Source: Podocnemis expansa
Lineage: Eukaryota; Chordata; Testudines; Podocnemididae
DNA: 64,000 bases
NCBI GenBank assembly: GCA_007922195.1
Contig: ML682013.1
Coordinates: 18,669,882 to 18,733,881 of the forward strand
Reading direction: 5' to 3'
Below the pieces are notes generated by a model. The model saw nothing but the letters and a program-made list of their open reading frames with translations. It ran no database searches and had not been told where the DNA came from. Made by a program: the position numbers and the translations under genes. The first letter of the stretch is position 1. The number at the start of each line of letters is the position of its first letter. Positions 23,520-33,643 of this stretch are shown piece by piece.

Positions 23520-24130
23520 AATGGTAAAGATTCACTAATTCAGATCATCCAGTCTGACCTCCTATAAAACACAGTCCAGAAACCTTCTCCAAAAGAATTC
23601 CTAGACTGTAGTTTTTAGAAAAATATGTGATCTTGATTTAAAATTGTCAGTGATTGTGAATCTACCAAGACATTGGTAAGTTGTTTCAATGGTTATTTAC
23701 TATGACTGGTAAACCATTACATCTTATTTCCAGTCTCATTTTGTCTACGTTCAGCTTCCAGACACTTGATCATGTTATACTTTTCTATGGTTGATTGAAG
23801 AACCTGTTATTTACATTTGGTGCCCAGGGAAAGTAATCAAGTCATTACTTAGTCTTCTCTTTTTAAACTAAATGGATTGAATTTTTTGAGTCCATCATTA
23901 TAGGTATGTTTTCTAATTCCTTAATGCTTCTACTAGCTCTTCTCTGAACCTCTCCAAGAAATCAACACCCTTCTTCAATTATGGGCACCGGAACTGGAAA
24001 CAGTATTCCAGTAGGACTCACACCAGTGCCAAATACAGAAGTAAAATAACCTCTTTAGTATTACCCATGATTCCCCTGTTTAAGAATCCGATGGCAGCAT
24101 TATCTCTTTTGGCCATATGATTAGACTAGG
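23520..24130 (-). mobile_element. CR1 LINE, antisense, 3' part
   Basis: Reading plus-to-minus, the text runs through the known antisense CR1 order: CATCCAGTCTGACCTCCT, then CTTAGTCTTCTCTTTTTAAACT (shortened), CTAGCTCTTCTCTGAACCTC, GGCACCGGAACTGGAAACAG, TATTCCAGTAGGACTCACAC and GATGGCAGCATTATCTCTTTTGG (shortened). The sense strand is minus, with its 3' end near 23,520. It is old and heavily diverged. Confidence 0.8.
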
Positions 24131-24929
24131 GGCTTATATACATATAAGCATATTAATAAAAAAAGAGGAAACTTTGGAGGAAAGTGGTTAGAGGTATCAT
24201 CCTGAGACTTCTTCCCTTGTGATTCTGGAAGGTGTAAGGTTTACTTGTTCATGGAGGAAGAGAGTAATGACAGGAAGACATTTACAGATTCAGGTGGCAA
24301 GCTTATGTGACTTTAACTTTGAAATATTTTGATCTGAAACCAGAAGAAAAATTTTGTGGCATTTCATTTCTTAAATGTATTAATTTACTGCACTACAGTG
24401 TACAGCTCCAGAATACTTTTAGGTGTGTTTATAACGAGAACAATAAAACAAAAGTGAAGTATTTAACCCAACAACAGAACTTCACATAAGCAAAACCCCC
24501 AATCTTCATCAAATAATATCTGGGAGAATCAGACAAAAAGATATGCAGCATATCATGATTGCCAAATTGGCTCTGCTTGACTAAGAGAAGTGTGAACAAA
24601 ATTTAGAATTAAGGCAAAATCTGTAATACACATTCTGTACCCGGACCCCAGATGAATCTAGAAACTGTCAACTCAACTGCTCTACCTCATCTCAAATGTC
24701 AAGGTAAAACCAGTAAACAAACAGACCATCTCTAAGATTCACAGGGCACAACCCAGAGAGGCTTTGAGTTGTTAACCTGGTCTATCACCAAAATGAGAAT
24801 TTGAAGTTCCAAACCTCTGCTAGTTGAAACCATAGAGTTCAACAGAACTCTAATTACATAGACTCATTTTATCTTAGCTAATTAAGCAAAGCACTTCTGA
24901 GATGACAAACAAAATGATTTGTTAACTCA
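24131..24929. other. Non-coding stretch, nothing recognised
   Basis: No feature was recognised. The short plus-strand open frame at 24,307-24,489 has no protein-like pattern. Confidence 0.35.
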
Positions 24930-25190
24930 AACAAGCATTCTACTGGAAATTTTGCCATTTCAGAATTTATTTTTGTTTTGAATCGTAACAAGAGCTGAAA
25001 TGTCAAAATCTTCCATAAAACAAAAATTCCAAAAAACATTTTGATTCATAACTATTTAAAAATTATTTGGAATAACTATAACAATTCATTTTTACCTTTT
25101 CCCATCAAAAAACATTATCTGTATCAGCATGTTCCTGTGAAACATTTCATTTTTTTTAACAAAGCTGCATTTTCCAACCAGCTCTAGTGT
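24930..25190. repeat. AAAATTTT/CATTTT-rich interspersed repeat
   Basis: The stretch is full of GAAATTTTGCCATTTC, GTCAAAATC, AAAACATTTTGATTC and CATTTTCCAACCAGCTCTAG phrases. The ending CCAACCAGCTCTAG matches a repeat end frequent in turtle genomes. A shorter copy lies at 2,056-2,205. Confidence 0.5.
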
Positions 25191-25900
25191 ACACCTATGA
25201 AACTGAAAGAAACTGGGCATAAAATCTTTATAAGGAAGGAAAGAAGGTAAATATATGTAAAACCACCTTTGTAAAACTAGCATGAAAATTTACCACCCCA
25301 GGCCAAAACCACCTTGCTGATTGGCTTCAGCGTGATAATAGGTGTTAATAAAATGGATTTTAAAAAATATTCTCACCCCAAGCACGTGTGAGTACTTTGC
25401 AGTGTTGTCTTAACAGCAAACTTCCACACTAACTTGATACATTTATAGTAGTTCATTTTTCCAAACAGTTAATTGCTGATTATATTTGTCTCCATTAACT
25501 TGTGATCCCAAGTCTTTTAGAACAATCAGAGCCTTCAGGTAAAGTCTACTCCACCGTAGTCCCCCACTAGCATTTCTCATCCTATACCACTTGAGCACAT
25601 AAGCAGAATGTCCTGGAGGGAGTTGCCATAGTGACATGTAAAACTGTACCTAGAATGTTCTAACAAATTCATACACTGCACTCTGGACTGATGACTGATA
25701 AACAGCTAAGACTCAGAGGAAGTTTGACTAGATTAAAACAAAGAAATAAAACCACAGCAAAAAGCTAGCTAACCCCCATCTCCAAAGAAAATAAAAGCTA
25801 AGAAAAAATGGGTATGGGGAGCATCTCTGAACATGCATCAAAAGGTTTTGGTTCAATCCACTTAGGTTTAAGAAATGCCTGAAGTTCCAGGCTGTTTCTT
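25191..25900. other. Non-coding stretch, nothing recognised
   Basis: No coding-like or repeat signal was found between the AAAATTTT repeat and the coding-like segment at 25,901. Confidence 0.35.
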
Positions 25901-26158
25901 ATGATCAATATAATCGCATTAACTGAACAGCTAATAAAAATACATAATACTGTACTACAAATTGAGAATAAAGTTTCAGGCATTCTGAACACATTAACAA
26001 CGCAAGGAGGAAACATACAGGCAGCCACAAATAAAATTGGTCTCCTTCAGTGCCAGCACCACTTAGCTGATCTTACAAGGACAAATGAGCCCTTAGTGCA
26101 TCTTCCGTGCCTACTGTTGGTAAACAAAGCAGAAATGTATGTTGGTTCAGTATACTAA
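25901..26158 (+). other. Coding-like open frame, 85 codons, unrecognised
   Basis: The frame opens with an ATG, and residues 8-43 have the spacing of hydrophobic residues expected of an alpha-helical or coiled-coil segment (for example LTEQLIKIHNTVLQIENKV). The last third is less regular. No family is recognised. There is no convincing pyrimidine-rich acceptor before it, and GTCTCC rather than a good donor follows the helical part near 26,040. It may be a fossil exon, a retrocopy fragment or chance. It is kept because several other coding-like pieces follow on the same strand. Confidence 0.25.
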
Positions 26159-26658
26159 GCTCTAGGAGAAGATACTGAACAAAAATGACCTGTACTGAAA
26201 CCATAAATGTTGCCTCATTTAAGTACTAATGTGAGTGTGACTAGATTACAACATCTTTTAAGTTCTACTCTCCATAATTTATTACAGGTAAAAGCAACGT
26301 ACCAACTCAAGTGAGAAGACAGGATCTGTTTACAATATTTTTTTCATGTGATACATAATACTTCTCACTAACAAGGTTATTTCTTGCATGGCAATCAAAA
26401 ACAAAATCCCTCTCATTTTCTTAATTTGCAATTTGTTCCTTTGTATTTCTACAAAAGTATTGCTCCCGTTCAATATTCTGATGTCCAAAGGACGAAATAC
26501 TATGGAGCACATGCACCCGCAAAATTATTTTTTACCACCACAGACTACCAGCAAATAGTACATGTATAAATCAAAAATATTGGAACAGTGTATTAGACCA
26601 AAACTAATAAATATGTTTATCGTTTTCTTTCCTCCTTGTGTTTGTTGTTCCTTTATAG

Positions 26659-26766
26659 GGTACCTGTCACCAAATATATTTAAAGGTATGTTTCCCTTGT
26701 TGCTGGCGGAATTGAAGGGAAAACATTGTTCTGTGAATCTCCTAACTACTCGGAAGAAAATCATTG
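26659..26766 (+). other. Possible exon with good splice sites, unrecognised
   Basis: A long pyrimidine-rich tract (26,620-26,654) ends in TTTATAG just before 26,659, with a branch-like ACTAAT near 26,602. A consensus donor AAG|GTATGT at 26,683-26,691 would define a 27-nt microexon, a multiple of three and open in two frames. Alternatively the exon runs on to a GTATAT donor at 26,767, giving about 36 codons that include PNIFKGMFPLLLAELKGK. No protein family is recognised, and mRNA evidence is needed to choose between these or reject both. Confidence 0.3.
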
Positions 26767-26915
26767 GTATATCCTATGGCTAACCCTAATCTGTTATTCT
26801 GGACAATAAAGATAAAAGTGCATATACTGAATTACTGCACATACTATCTTTTATCTGCACTCAACCTTGCTAGTATTTGGCTTTTCCATAATAAAAAGAA
26901 TGTCCACAACAGGTT

Positions 26916-27020
26916 GAGTGCTGCTCATAAAATCTGCAACAACATGTGCGAAATTAATGCAGTTGCACAGAAAACACAACTTGCTCTTTCATCAGCTGAG
27001 AAGACAATTGCAGAAATGGG
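26916..27020 (+). other. Coding-like segment, unrecognised
   Basis: The frame encodes a hydrophilic, helix-like stretch that includes LSAAHKICNNMCEINAVAQK followed by TQLALSSAEKTIAEMG. It is preceded by CCACAACAG, which has the AG but a poor pyrimidine tract, and followed by GGGTATAA. It ends a few bases before an antisense CR1. Codon content looks more protein-like than the surrounding AT-rich DNA, but no homolog is recognised. Confidence 0.25.
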
Positions 27021-27031
27021 TATAACGCTTT

Positions 27032-27710
27032 AAGAACATAAGAGTGGCCATCCATCTAGCCCACTATCCTGTCTCCCAACAGTGGCCAGTACCAGATGCA
27101 TCAGAGGTAATGAACAAAGCAGAGCAATTACTGAATAATACATCCCCTGATTTACACTCCCAGCTTCTGGCAGTCAGAGGCTTAGGGCCATCCAGAGCAT
27201 GGGACTGTTTTCCTGATTATGTTGGCTAATAGCCATTGGTGGACCTATCCTCCATGAACTTCTACAGTTCTTTTTTGAACCCAGTTATACTTTTGGCCTT
27301 TCCCACACTACTCAGCAATTAATTCTGCAGGTTGACTATGTTATGTGTAAAGTACTTTCTTATGTTTCTTTTAAACCTGCTGCCTATTATTTTCATTGTT
27401 TAACCCTTCATTCTTGTATTACATGAAGGGGTAAATAACACTTCCTTTCAATTCTTTTGTATTCTCTCTTAAATTTCTTTTTCAGGCCTAAATAGTCTAC
27501 GTCTTTTTAATTTCTCCTCATATGAAAGGTGTTTCATATCCCTAATTATTTTTGGTGTCCTTCTCTGTACCGTTTCCAATTCAAATGAATCTTTTTTCTG
27601 AGGAGGGATGACCAGAACTGCATGCAATATTCAAAGTGTGAACATACCAGCGATTTAAATAGTGGCATTATGAGTTGTAAAATGGCATTTCCTTTTGTTA
27701 GGCTCCTCAA
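27032..27710 (-). mobile_element. CR1 LINE, antisense, ORF2 end and 3' UTR
   Basis: The plus strand reads AAGAACATAAGAGTGGCC, CATCTAGCCCACTATCCTGT, CAACAGTGGCCAGTACCAG, GGACCTATCCTCCATGAACT and TTTAAACCTGCTGCCTAT, the standard antisense order of turtle CR1. On the minus strand near 27,640-27,700 a frame encodes LFKSLVCSHFEYCMQFWSS, the ORF2 C-terminal motif. The 3' end is at about 27,032 and the copy is 5'-truncated at about 27,710. Confidence 0.85.
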
Positions 27711-28234
27711 ACAAGAGCATTCAGTGTTGAACAGTATGACACATAGTAAGATATTCACAGGAGAATTCATGAAGGACAGACAGCAAACAACAGCATTGTT
27801 TATCACAACAACTTACCTGATAATTCAAAGGCTGCCAAAGCAAAGAGAAATATTTCTACATTTAAAAAGTTTTATGGTCATGTCTTTCAATAGCTCTCAT
27901 TGGATCCCAGGAGGTTAAGCATACTGCAATGTGAAGAGTAGTGTTTGCAACATGCTAAATCCTGTTTCAGAATAGTTTCACATGCATTTGTGGTGAGATG
28001 CATGTCCATGTGGATGTTTTCCCCACTAAATGTTTGAAGAGGACAAGACAGAAAGAAATAAAAAAAGATCAGTATCAAAGGATGATGACCATTCTATAAT
28101 ACTCTCAGGATCTGTAACTATGCCACTAATGTCTAATACAGCCACCATTTGTCCAGGCCATCTCCAAATGAGAAAACAAAGCCCTTCTTTCCATGCAGAT
28201 GAGTACTTCTACTCTGTCTCATAGAAGTCTAATT
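27711..28234. other. Non-coding stretch, a few weakly coding-like frames
   Basis: A plus-strand frame at 28,030-28,224 is open for 64 codons and is hydrophilic, but no family or splice-site pair is recognised. Otherwise nothing is seen. Confidence 0.3.
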
Positions 28235-28267
28235 AAAACAAAAAAAACAAAAAAAACAAAAAAACAA
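28235..28267. repeat. (A7C)n simple repeat
   Basis: Four units of A-runs separated by single C residues. No SINE body is attached. Confidence 0.85.
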
Positions 28268-28465
28268 TGAGCATCAATGTAAGGCCTCTGCCAAAACATG
28301 GAAACTGAGCTCTTTGGTCGCGTTATATGGATACTGTAGTTCAGTTGTCCATCAATCATTACATTATCAGAAAGCAGTCACAGTACCAATGGGAGCTTCA
28401 CAAATGACTGATGGTTCCCATTATTCTAGTCTCTGGGCATTTCACAAGCCAAAAAGAATTTCTCC

Positions 28466-28632
28466 TCATTTAACCCCTGGGAGACAGGGAAGTATTTTAT
28501 AGACAGGGAACTCATGCAAAAAGAGAGATTAAGTGACTTAACCAAGGTCACACCAGAAATCTGTAGAACAAGAAACTGAACCCTAAGCTTCTAAACACAG
28601 GCCTGTAATATACTCTCCAGAGCCCTTTCCAG
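28466..28632 (-). mobile_element. MIR-type SINE, antisense
   Basis: The plus strand reads GACAGGGAACTCATGC, AGAGATTAAGTGACTTAACC, AAGGTCACACCAGAAATCTG and AGAACAAGAAACTGAACCCT, the antisense MIR core (AGGTTAAGTGACTTGCCCAAGGTCACACAGC type). The sense strand is minus. MIR-like elements are ancient and amniote-wide, consistent with the divergence seen. Confidence 0.75.
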
Positions 28633-28653
28633 ATGTTTCTATTTCTGATGTAG

Positions 28654-28905
28654 CTGGGAAATGGTTACTCAAGCTGTGTACACTTATACAAACAAGTATC
28701 AGACATTCTTAAAGGTAAATATGGAGGCTTTTTTGCAGTTGACCCTGCTGCTTCTGCTATAACTAATGACACTGTTTCTGATACTGACACTGTTAAGCAG
28801 GGTGTAATGTCAGTTCTGGATGCTAGGCTACCTCGCAATGAAAATTCTGATCATGAATCCCATGGTGCCACATCACCATTTAACAGCCCTGACTTTCATA
28901 CCTAG
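28654..28905 (+). other. Coding-like open frame ending in a stop, possible last exon, unrecognised
   Basis: The frame is open for 83 codons between an in-frame TAG at 28,651 and a TAG at 28,903-28,905. Its sequence reads like a real protein C-terminus: a mixed part with SDILKGKYGGFFAVDPAASA, an acidic/Thr part, GVMSVLDARLPRNENSDHES, and an end in SPFNSPDFHT. A possible acceptor (GGCTTTTTTGCAG) ends at 28,738, so the exon could begin there and give about 55 codons to the stop. The frame has no usable early ATG. No family is recognised; a fossil transposase end, a decayed retrocopy and a real terminal exon are all possible. Confidence 0.35.
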
Positions 28906-29050
28906 GAGCTGATTGACTAAAAAGCCTAGCAAAGAATCAGTGAAATTCTTGTCAAATGTATGTAAGTTTTTAATAGAACACAGACTAATTATTAACTACC
29001 GATTACACCATGAAATGGAAAGGCGATCATAATAGTAGGTTTCTCTCCAC

Positions 29051-29071
29051 TTTTTTTTTTTTTTTTTTTTT
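29051..29071. repeat. Poly-T tract, 21 bases
   Basis: Uninterrupted run of 21 T residues. No SINE or processed pseudogene could be attached to it. Confidence 0.95.
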
Positions 29072-29319
29072 AATATTTTGCCTGTACTTGCATCATCTAG
29101 AATTCTGTAGTGTTGTTAAAGGGCAATTACATGCATTGGGACTGGTTTTCCTGAACTACCACAGCTGTTGCTATAAATAAGAATACGCATGTATTGTGGC
29201 TCCTATTTAAATATCAACACTGGAACCTGAAACAGTGCATTATTTTTCCCACTCTTAAACCCCCATCCCTAAAACATTCTTCTATTATTAATTATTTGCA
29301 TTGTAGTAGAGCATGAAGA

Positions 29320-29415
29320 CACCATTCAAAGACCAGAACCGCACTGTGTCAGACACTGTATGCAGGCAGCATAAAGAGATGGTCCTCGCCCCGTGGAGTT
29401 TGCAGTCCTTGAATC
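29320..29415. repeat. Degraded old interspersed repeat
   Basis: CAGACACTGTATGCAGGC, AGATGGTCCTCGCCC and GGAGTTTGCAGTC resemble the widespread amniote phrase series GGCACTGTACA...ACAGTCCCTGCCC...GAGCTTACAATC. The family is not assigned and the similarity is partial. Confidence 0.35.
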
Positions 29416-29775
29416 CTTTCAAAGGTCATCCACAGAATAAAGCAATTTAAATTCCACATAAAGGATCAATTCAGGGAGTTCTGACTGCTTAGAATGCTTT
29501 GTATTTTGTTTGTTTTTTGATCACCTATTGAACATCAAAAACTAATTCACATTTTGAATACAAAAAGTCCCATTCTTAAAGATTTACCATTCTCATACCT
29601 TCAGCTAAAGCATTTAAAGGTTAAAATAAATATCTCTGACACTTCCCAGTGATCCTCCACTAAAACAAAAGCAACATTATATGTCTGATCTTTCTAAATT
29701 AAAAAACAAGCTGAACTACCTTGTAAAAAATAAACTATTCAGGCTTATATATATGTAGCATATACATTTACAGAT

Positions 29776-29801
29776 CCTTTGCAGTTCACCTTTGCAGTTC
29801 A
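29776..29801. repeat. 13-bp tandem duplication
   Basis: CCTTTGCAGTTCA occurs twice without spacing (29,776-29,788 and 29,789-29,801). It is probably a recent replication slip. Confidence 0.9.
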
Positions 29802-30853
29802 CCTTTAAACTAAAGGTCATCAGGTGAGAATCTGCATGTTGGAAAGCACTTGAAATGCTTAGGGAGTTCATCTCTTCTATATTATTCATGTATGTTTGCT
29901 GATTATAAACCACAATGGGCTGAAAGGTTTCATGTCTCTCACTTCAAAAGATTTTTAGATAGCTGTGTCTTTTGTTTACTGACCATGTTAAAAACAGTTC
30001 ACTTTTTTCTTATTCTGTAATAATATGCTGTGTGACCAGTTCAGAGAGATCTCTAATAATGTCTCAGTCCAACCATAGACCTCATTAGGGCAGAAGGAAC
30101 TGTCATGCAACTGTGAATGTGCAATAAGTGTAGAGGTACAGTAAATGGGATAAAAATATGAGAAGCATTCTACCTTCAGACACTGACACAAAGCTATTTA
30201 TTCTTAGTACATTGAATGAACTAAAAATTGAGGGTAGAAAATGAGGACTTTACTGCATGGCCTTCTAAATTTAAACAAAGAGAGGTTTTAAGTGTACCTC
30301 TTACTGCAGAAAATGGGAAATATCATAAGGAACAAGATGCACAATTATCTTTTCTTATATCCTATCTATTTTTAAGCACAGTTTCACATTGATTTCAGTG
30401 GGAGTCCAGCTTAAAAATCGATGGTCTGATATGACCCTTAGGTAATTGTTTAGAAACTATCTATATTATTCACAATAATGTAATTTAGAGTCAAATCTGT
30501 CACATTTATGCCTGTTGTGTAGCACCTTGCTCTGTGTGTGCTCCTGACAAACCCAAGCAAGAATCGTAGAATATAACCTAAAGATTTTAAATTTCTTTGA
30601 CTTTTACAGTGTCATTCCTTAGTTTCCATGTAGTTTTGTGTACATCATAACTCTGTTATAAGTCAGGCCTTGGTTTTGAGAGAAATAGCTTGTAAGTGAT
30701 TGTGAAATGTACATTTTCTTTCTGAAGATTATAATGCCAAAAGAAGGTGCTACGGGGTATATTTTCAGCTAGATTTAGTCCTAAACTCCCCATTGGCTGT
30801 AATTTTTTTGTGTGCAGTGGGATGAAAGGCATGTCACATACTTGGTCTTTGTA
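29802..30853. other. AT-rich non-coding stretch with one old repeat fragment
   Basis: At about 30,370-30,440, CATTGATTTCAGTGGGAGTC followed by TCTGATATGACCCTTAGG matches the degraded ACTTCAATGGGA-type repeat seen at 2,335 and 14,120. Nothing else was recognised. Confidence 0.35.
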
Positions 30854-30867
30854 CCACTAGAGGTAGC
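30854..30867 (+). promoter_or_regulatory. CTCF-like motif
   Basis: CCACTAGAGGTAGC differs by little from the CTCF core (CCACTAGAGGGCGC-like). The match is by eye only, with no matrix score, and binding is unknown. Confidence 0.25.
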
Positions 30868-30883
30868 ATGGCACTACCTAAAG

Positions 30884-31280
30884 CAGCAGTTGTCAGCCAG
30901 CCATCCACAGCACGTGGGGGGGGGGGCACACGCCATTTTCAGGGAGCCTGTAAGCCCTGAGCCTGCCATCTTAGTGGGACCCTCCACTTTTCCCCCCAAC
31001 TCAGATAGACTGAGTGGCCTACTGAGGGAGTTGAAGTGACTTTATCTCCCTGGCTCCCATCATGTGCAGCTGGCCTTAGGTCCACTGACCTATGTGCCCC
31101 CAAAAATAAAAGTCAGATTATGCCTATGCCTGGGAGCTTCCCACTCCCAACCCAATCGCCAAAGCCTGGAGCCTCAGCCCCTCTTCTGTCCCTCTTTACT
31201 TCCCCACCTCACTGAACCCTAGAGTTTTATAGTATGTTGGGGTGGATTGTCTCAGGAAAAAAAAGGGTTGAGAACCTCTG
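30884..31280. mobile_element. Non-autonomous hAT element, about 397 bp
   Basis: The left end CAGCAGTTGTCAGCCAGCC and the reversed right end CAGAGGTTCTCAACCCTTTT are both variants of the hAT terminal repeat (CAGTGGTTCTCAACC type). The interior is GC-rich with an 11-base G-run near 30,917. The flanking 8-mers match poorly (CCTAAAG against GTGTAGAG), so the insertion is probably old. Confidence 0.6.
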
Positions 31281-33104
31281 GTGTAGAGGACATGACATAA
31301 CTAAAAAGAAAATGAGTTGATGATATGCCTTTCACTTTACTGACATACTTGCCAACAATGCTAAAGCCCCTACACATTTTTTAATAAACCCCTGACATTT
31401 TGTTTAGTTTATCCACACTGGTATCAAAATCACTCCCAATGAAAGTAGGCATGATTCCGCTGAAGTTAGAAGGGGGTATCCACTTACACCAGCAATTAAT
31501 TTGACCCATGGTGCCCAAAAGAAATTAAAAACAGCCTGTTTCTAATCCCATTTTTGCTCAGCTAAAAATCTGAAATTTCAAATAGCACTTGTGTGTCTAT
31601 ACTCCTGTATTTTATGTTCAGACACGTTGCACCTTTAAAATTTCAGCTGGATTTCCCCAGAAACATAAGTGCAATTTCCTTTTACTTCTTCACATCACTT
31701 ATTCTTTGGAAGACAAGGTGGGGCAAATGTCCTGGGCAAAGGTGACAGTCAAGGCAGCTGGATTATTTCAAGGTAAAGGAAGTCACATGGTCATCCACAC
31801 CATGTATGTGGTATGTTACATACCAGGGGTTGTGTTTCATGAAATGTAAAAGCAACTTATGTCTATACAATATACATGCAGACAAAATATTTTTGATCAA
31901 ACTAAAATGATGTAGGGACTGCCCCAAATTCTCATAATGTTTATGTAAGGACTTGTACGTTAGCAAAAATTTCTCCAGTCTCTCCACTTCTGAGGGAAGT
32001 GCTACATATATTCCACCACCAATGTAAACTACCCTTTCACCGCCAGGTTGGACTGTTTTATGCATCTACTAAGTATGAAATGTCTACTGTCTTTTCACCT
32101 TTCTATCAGTTGGAATCAGAACACAAGGATTTCTTAGAGTAAAAAAAGCACCTCTTTTGCCAGACTATGCATCCTTTTGGAAAGTAACTAGGGCCAAACC
32201 AGATATGGTACTTAGCTCAGATCCATGTTTGGAACACAAATGGTTCCAGAAAAATAACATATTCATACCACTCTGATTAAATCATTATTTATATTTAAAA
32301 GTAATGTTGATTATATTTCAAGAAAATGTCTAGAAAAAAATTAGGAAGGCCCAAATTCTGTAGTTTTGATGGGAACACAATATGATTATATAGATGTGTA
32401 TATAAATATTCCAGCAATCCAGGATGGCTCAGGGAATTACTTTTAACACCTGGAGTTTTGAACGCTAGGTTTTTGCGTTGAATCCAGATATTAGTGCCTG
32501 GACTTTGAAGACCTCTGTGCAATAAGTCATCTGTCCACATCACAAAAACCACCATTTTATCTTACACTTTTAATGGTACTTTCAGCAATGAGGTCAAAGA
32601 GAGACAGTTACCCTCTCAACTCTGAAGACATTAAAGTTGAGGTACACTGTCAGGCCAGGACTGGCTAGCTTGAATTTCTGCTGCCTCTGCTGTACACATA
32701 AAGAGAGCACTTCAAGTTCTAGGACTTTCCATCTACTGTTTTCATAATAACCAAACTGGTACACGTACACACACTCACATTGAATGAGTATGAGTCAGGG
32801 AGTGAGTGAGAGTCATATAGGTGTGCTTTTGAAGAAAAAATACATAAGCAGTGCTAGATGATAGAATTAAAAGTGTATTGATATCACAACTGAAAATATG
32901 TAAATGATAGGTACTTAGTTCACCCCCTGCTTGTCTGTGCATTGGGCCATCCACAATCTCTATTTCTATTTATTGGCCTCCATCATCTTTGATTCGTTTT
33001 AGTCAGTGTTGTATTTTGCTAAGTCCTTGGGAACTGTTCTTTTCCAAGTTGTTCTGGGTCTTCCTTGCTTCCTTCTTGCCTTGGTAGGTAGTGGTTAGTA
33101 CTGT
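31281..33104. other. Non-coding stretch with one old repeat fragment
   Basis: About 31,415-31,505 (CACTGGTATCAAAATCACTC, AATGAAAGTAGGCATG, CACTTACACCAGC) looks like a degraded copy of the CACTGGTGTAAATCAGGAG repeat seen better at 49,045. The remainder has no recognised feature. Short ORFs on both strands at 31,589-32,065 overlap and are not protein-like. Confidence 0.35.
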
Positions 33105-33112
33105 TACATACT

Positions 33113-33635
33113 CAGGTGTTAAAGTATAATTTGGTGGGCCCCAGAACCCTCCTAATCAGGTGGACCTCCCCTTCTACATGGGTGGGCCCTCCTCCTGCAC
33201 CCCAACTCCTGCCCCCACCCCAGCTACTTCCTCCAATATCCATTCCTGCCCCCCAAATCCACTCCCAGCCCCCAATACCCACCCCCAGCTCAGGCACTCC
33301 TAATATCACCCCCCCCAGCACAAGCCAAGTGCCCCAGTACTCACTGGCAGCACGCTGGGCCAAGAAACCCTGCAGCCTGTGCCCTTGCTTGCCAGAATGC
33401 AGGGGAATGCTGTTCCAGGGCCTGCTATTTTTAGGGGCACAGCATTCAGGTCCCTAAAAATAGAAAATGGTGCCAGAATGCTGTGTTCCTGGTCCTGCTG
33501 TTTTTCAATGGTGGGCCCCAGAATGCAGCGTTCCGGCACCATTTTCTATTTTTAGGAAGCTCAGAACACTCAGCCCCTAAAAATAGAGGTCACTGGAACA
33601 GTGTTCCAGGCCATTCTGGCCCACTTTAACCCCTG
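33113..33635. mobile_element. GC-rich non-autonomous hAT element, 523 bp
   Basis: It starts CAGGTGTTAAAGTATAATTT and its reversed right end is CAGGGGTTAAAGTGGGCC, giving clear terminal inverted repeats. Flanks are TACATACT (33,105-33,112) and TACATTAT (33,636-33,643), a worn 8-bp duplication (6 of 8). It shares GGGGCCCCAGAACCCTCCTAA-type text (shortened) and CTATTTTTAGG blocks with the element at 9,193-10,426, but in opposite orientation and without the hairpin. No transposase is present. Confidence 0.8.
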
Positions 33636-33643
33636 TACATTAT

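Noticed and set aside
33112..33542. Overlapping Pro- and Gly-rich frames on both strands
   Set aside because: They lie in the 33,113 hAT element; same explanation.
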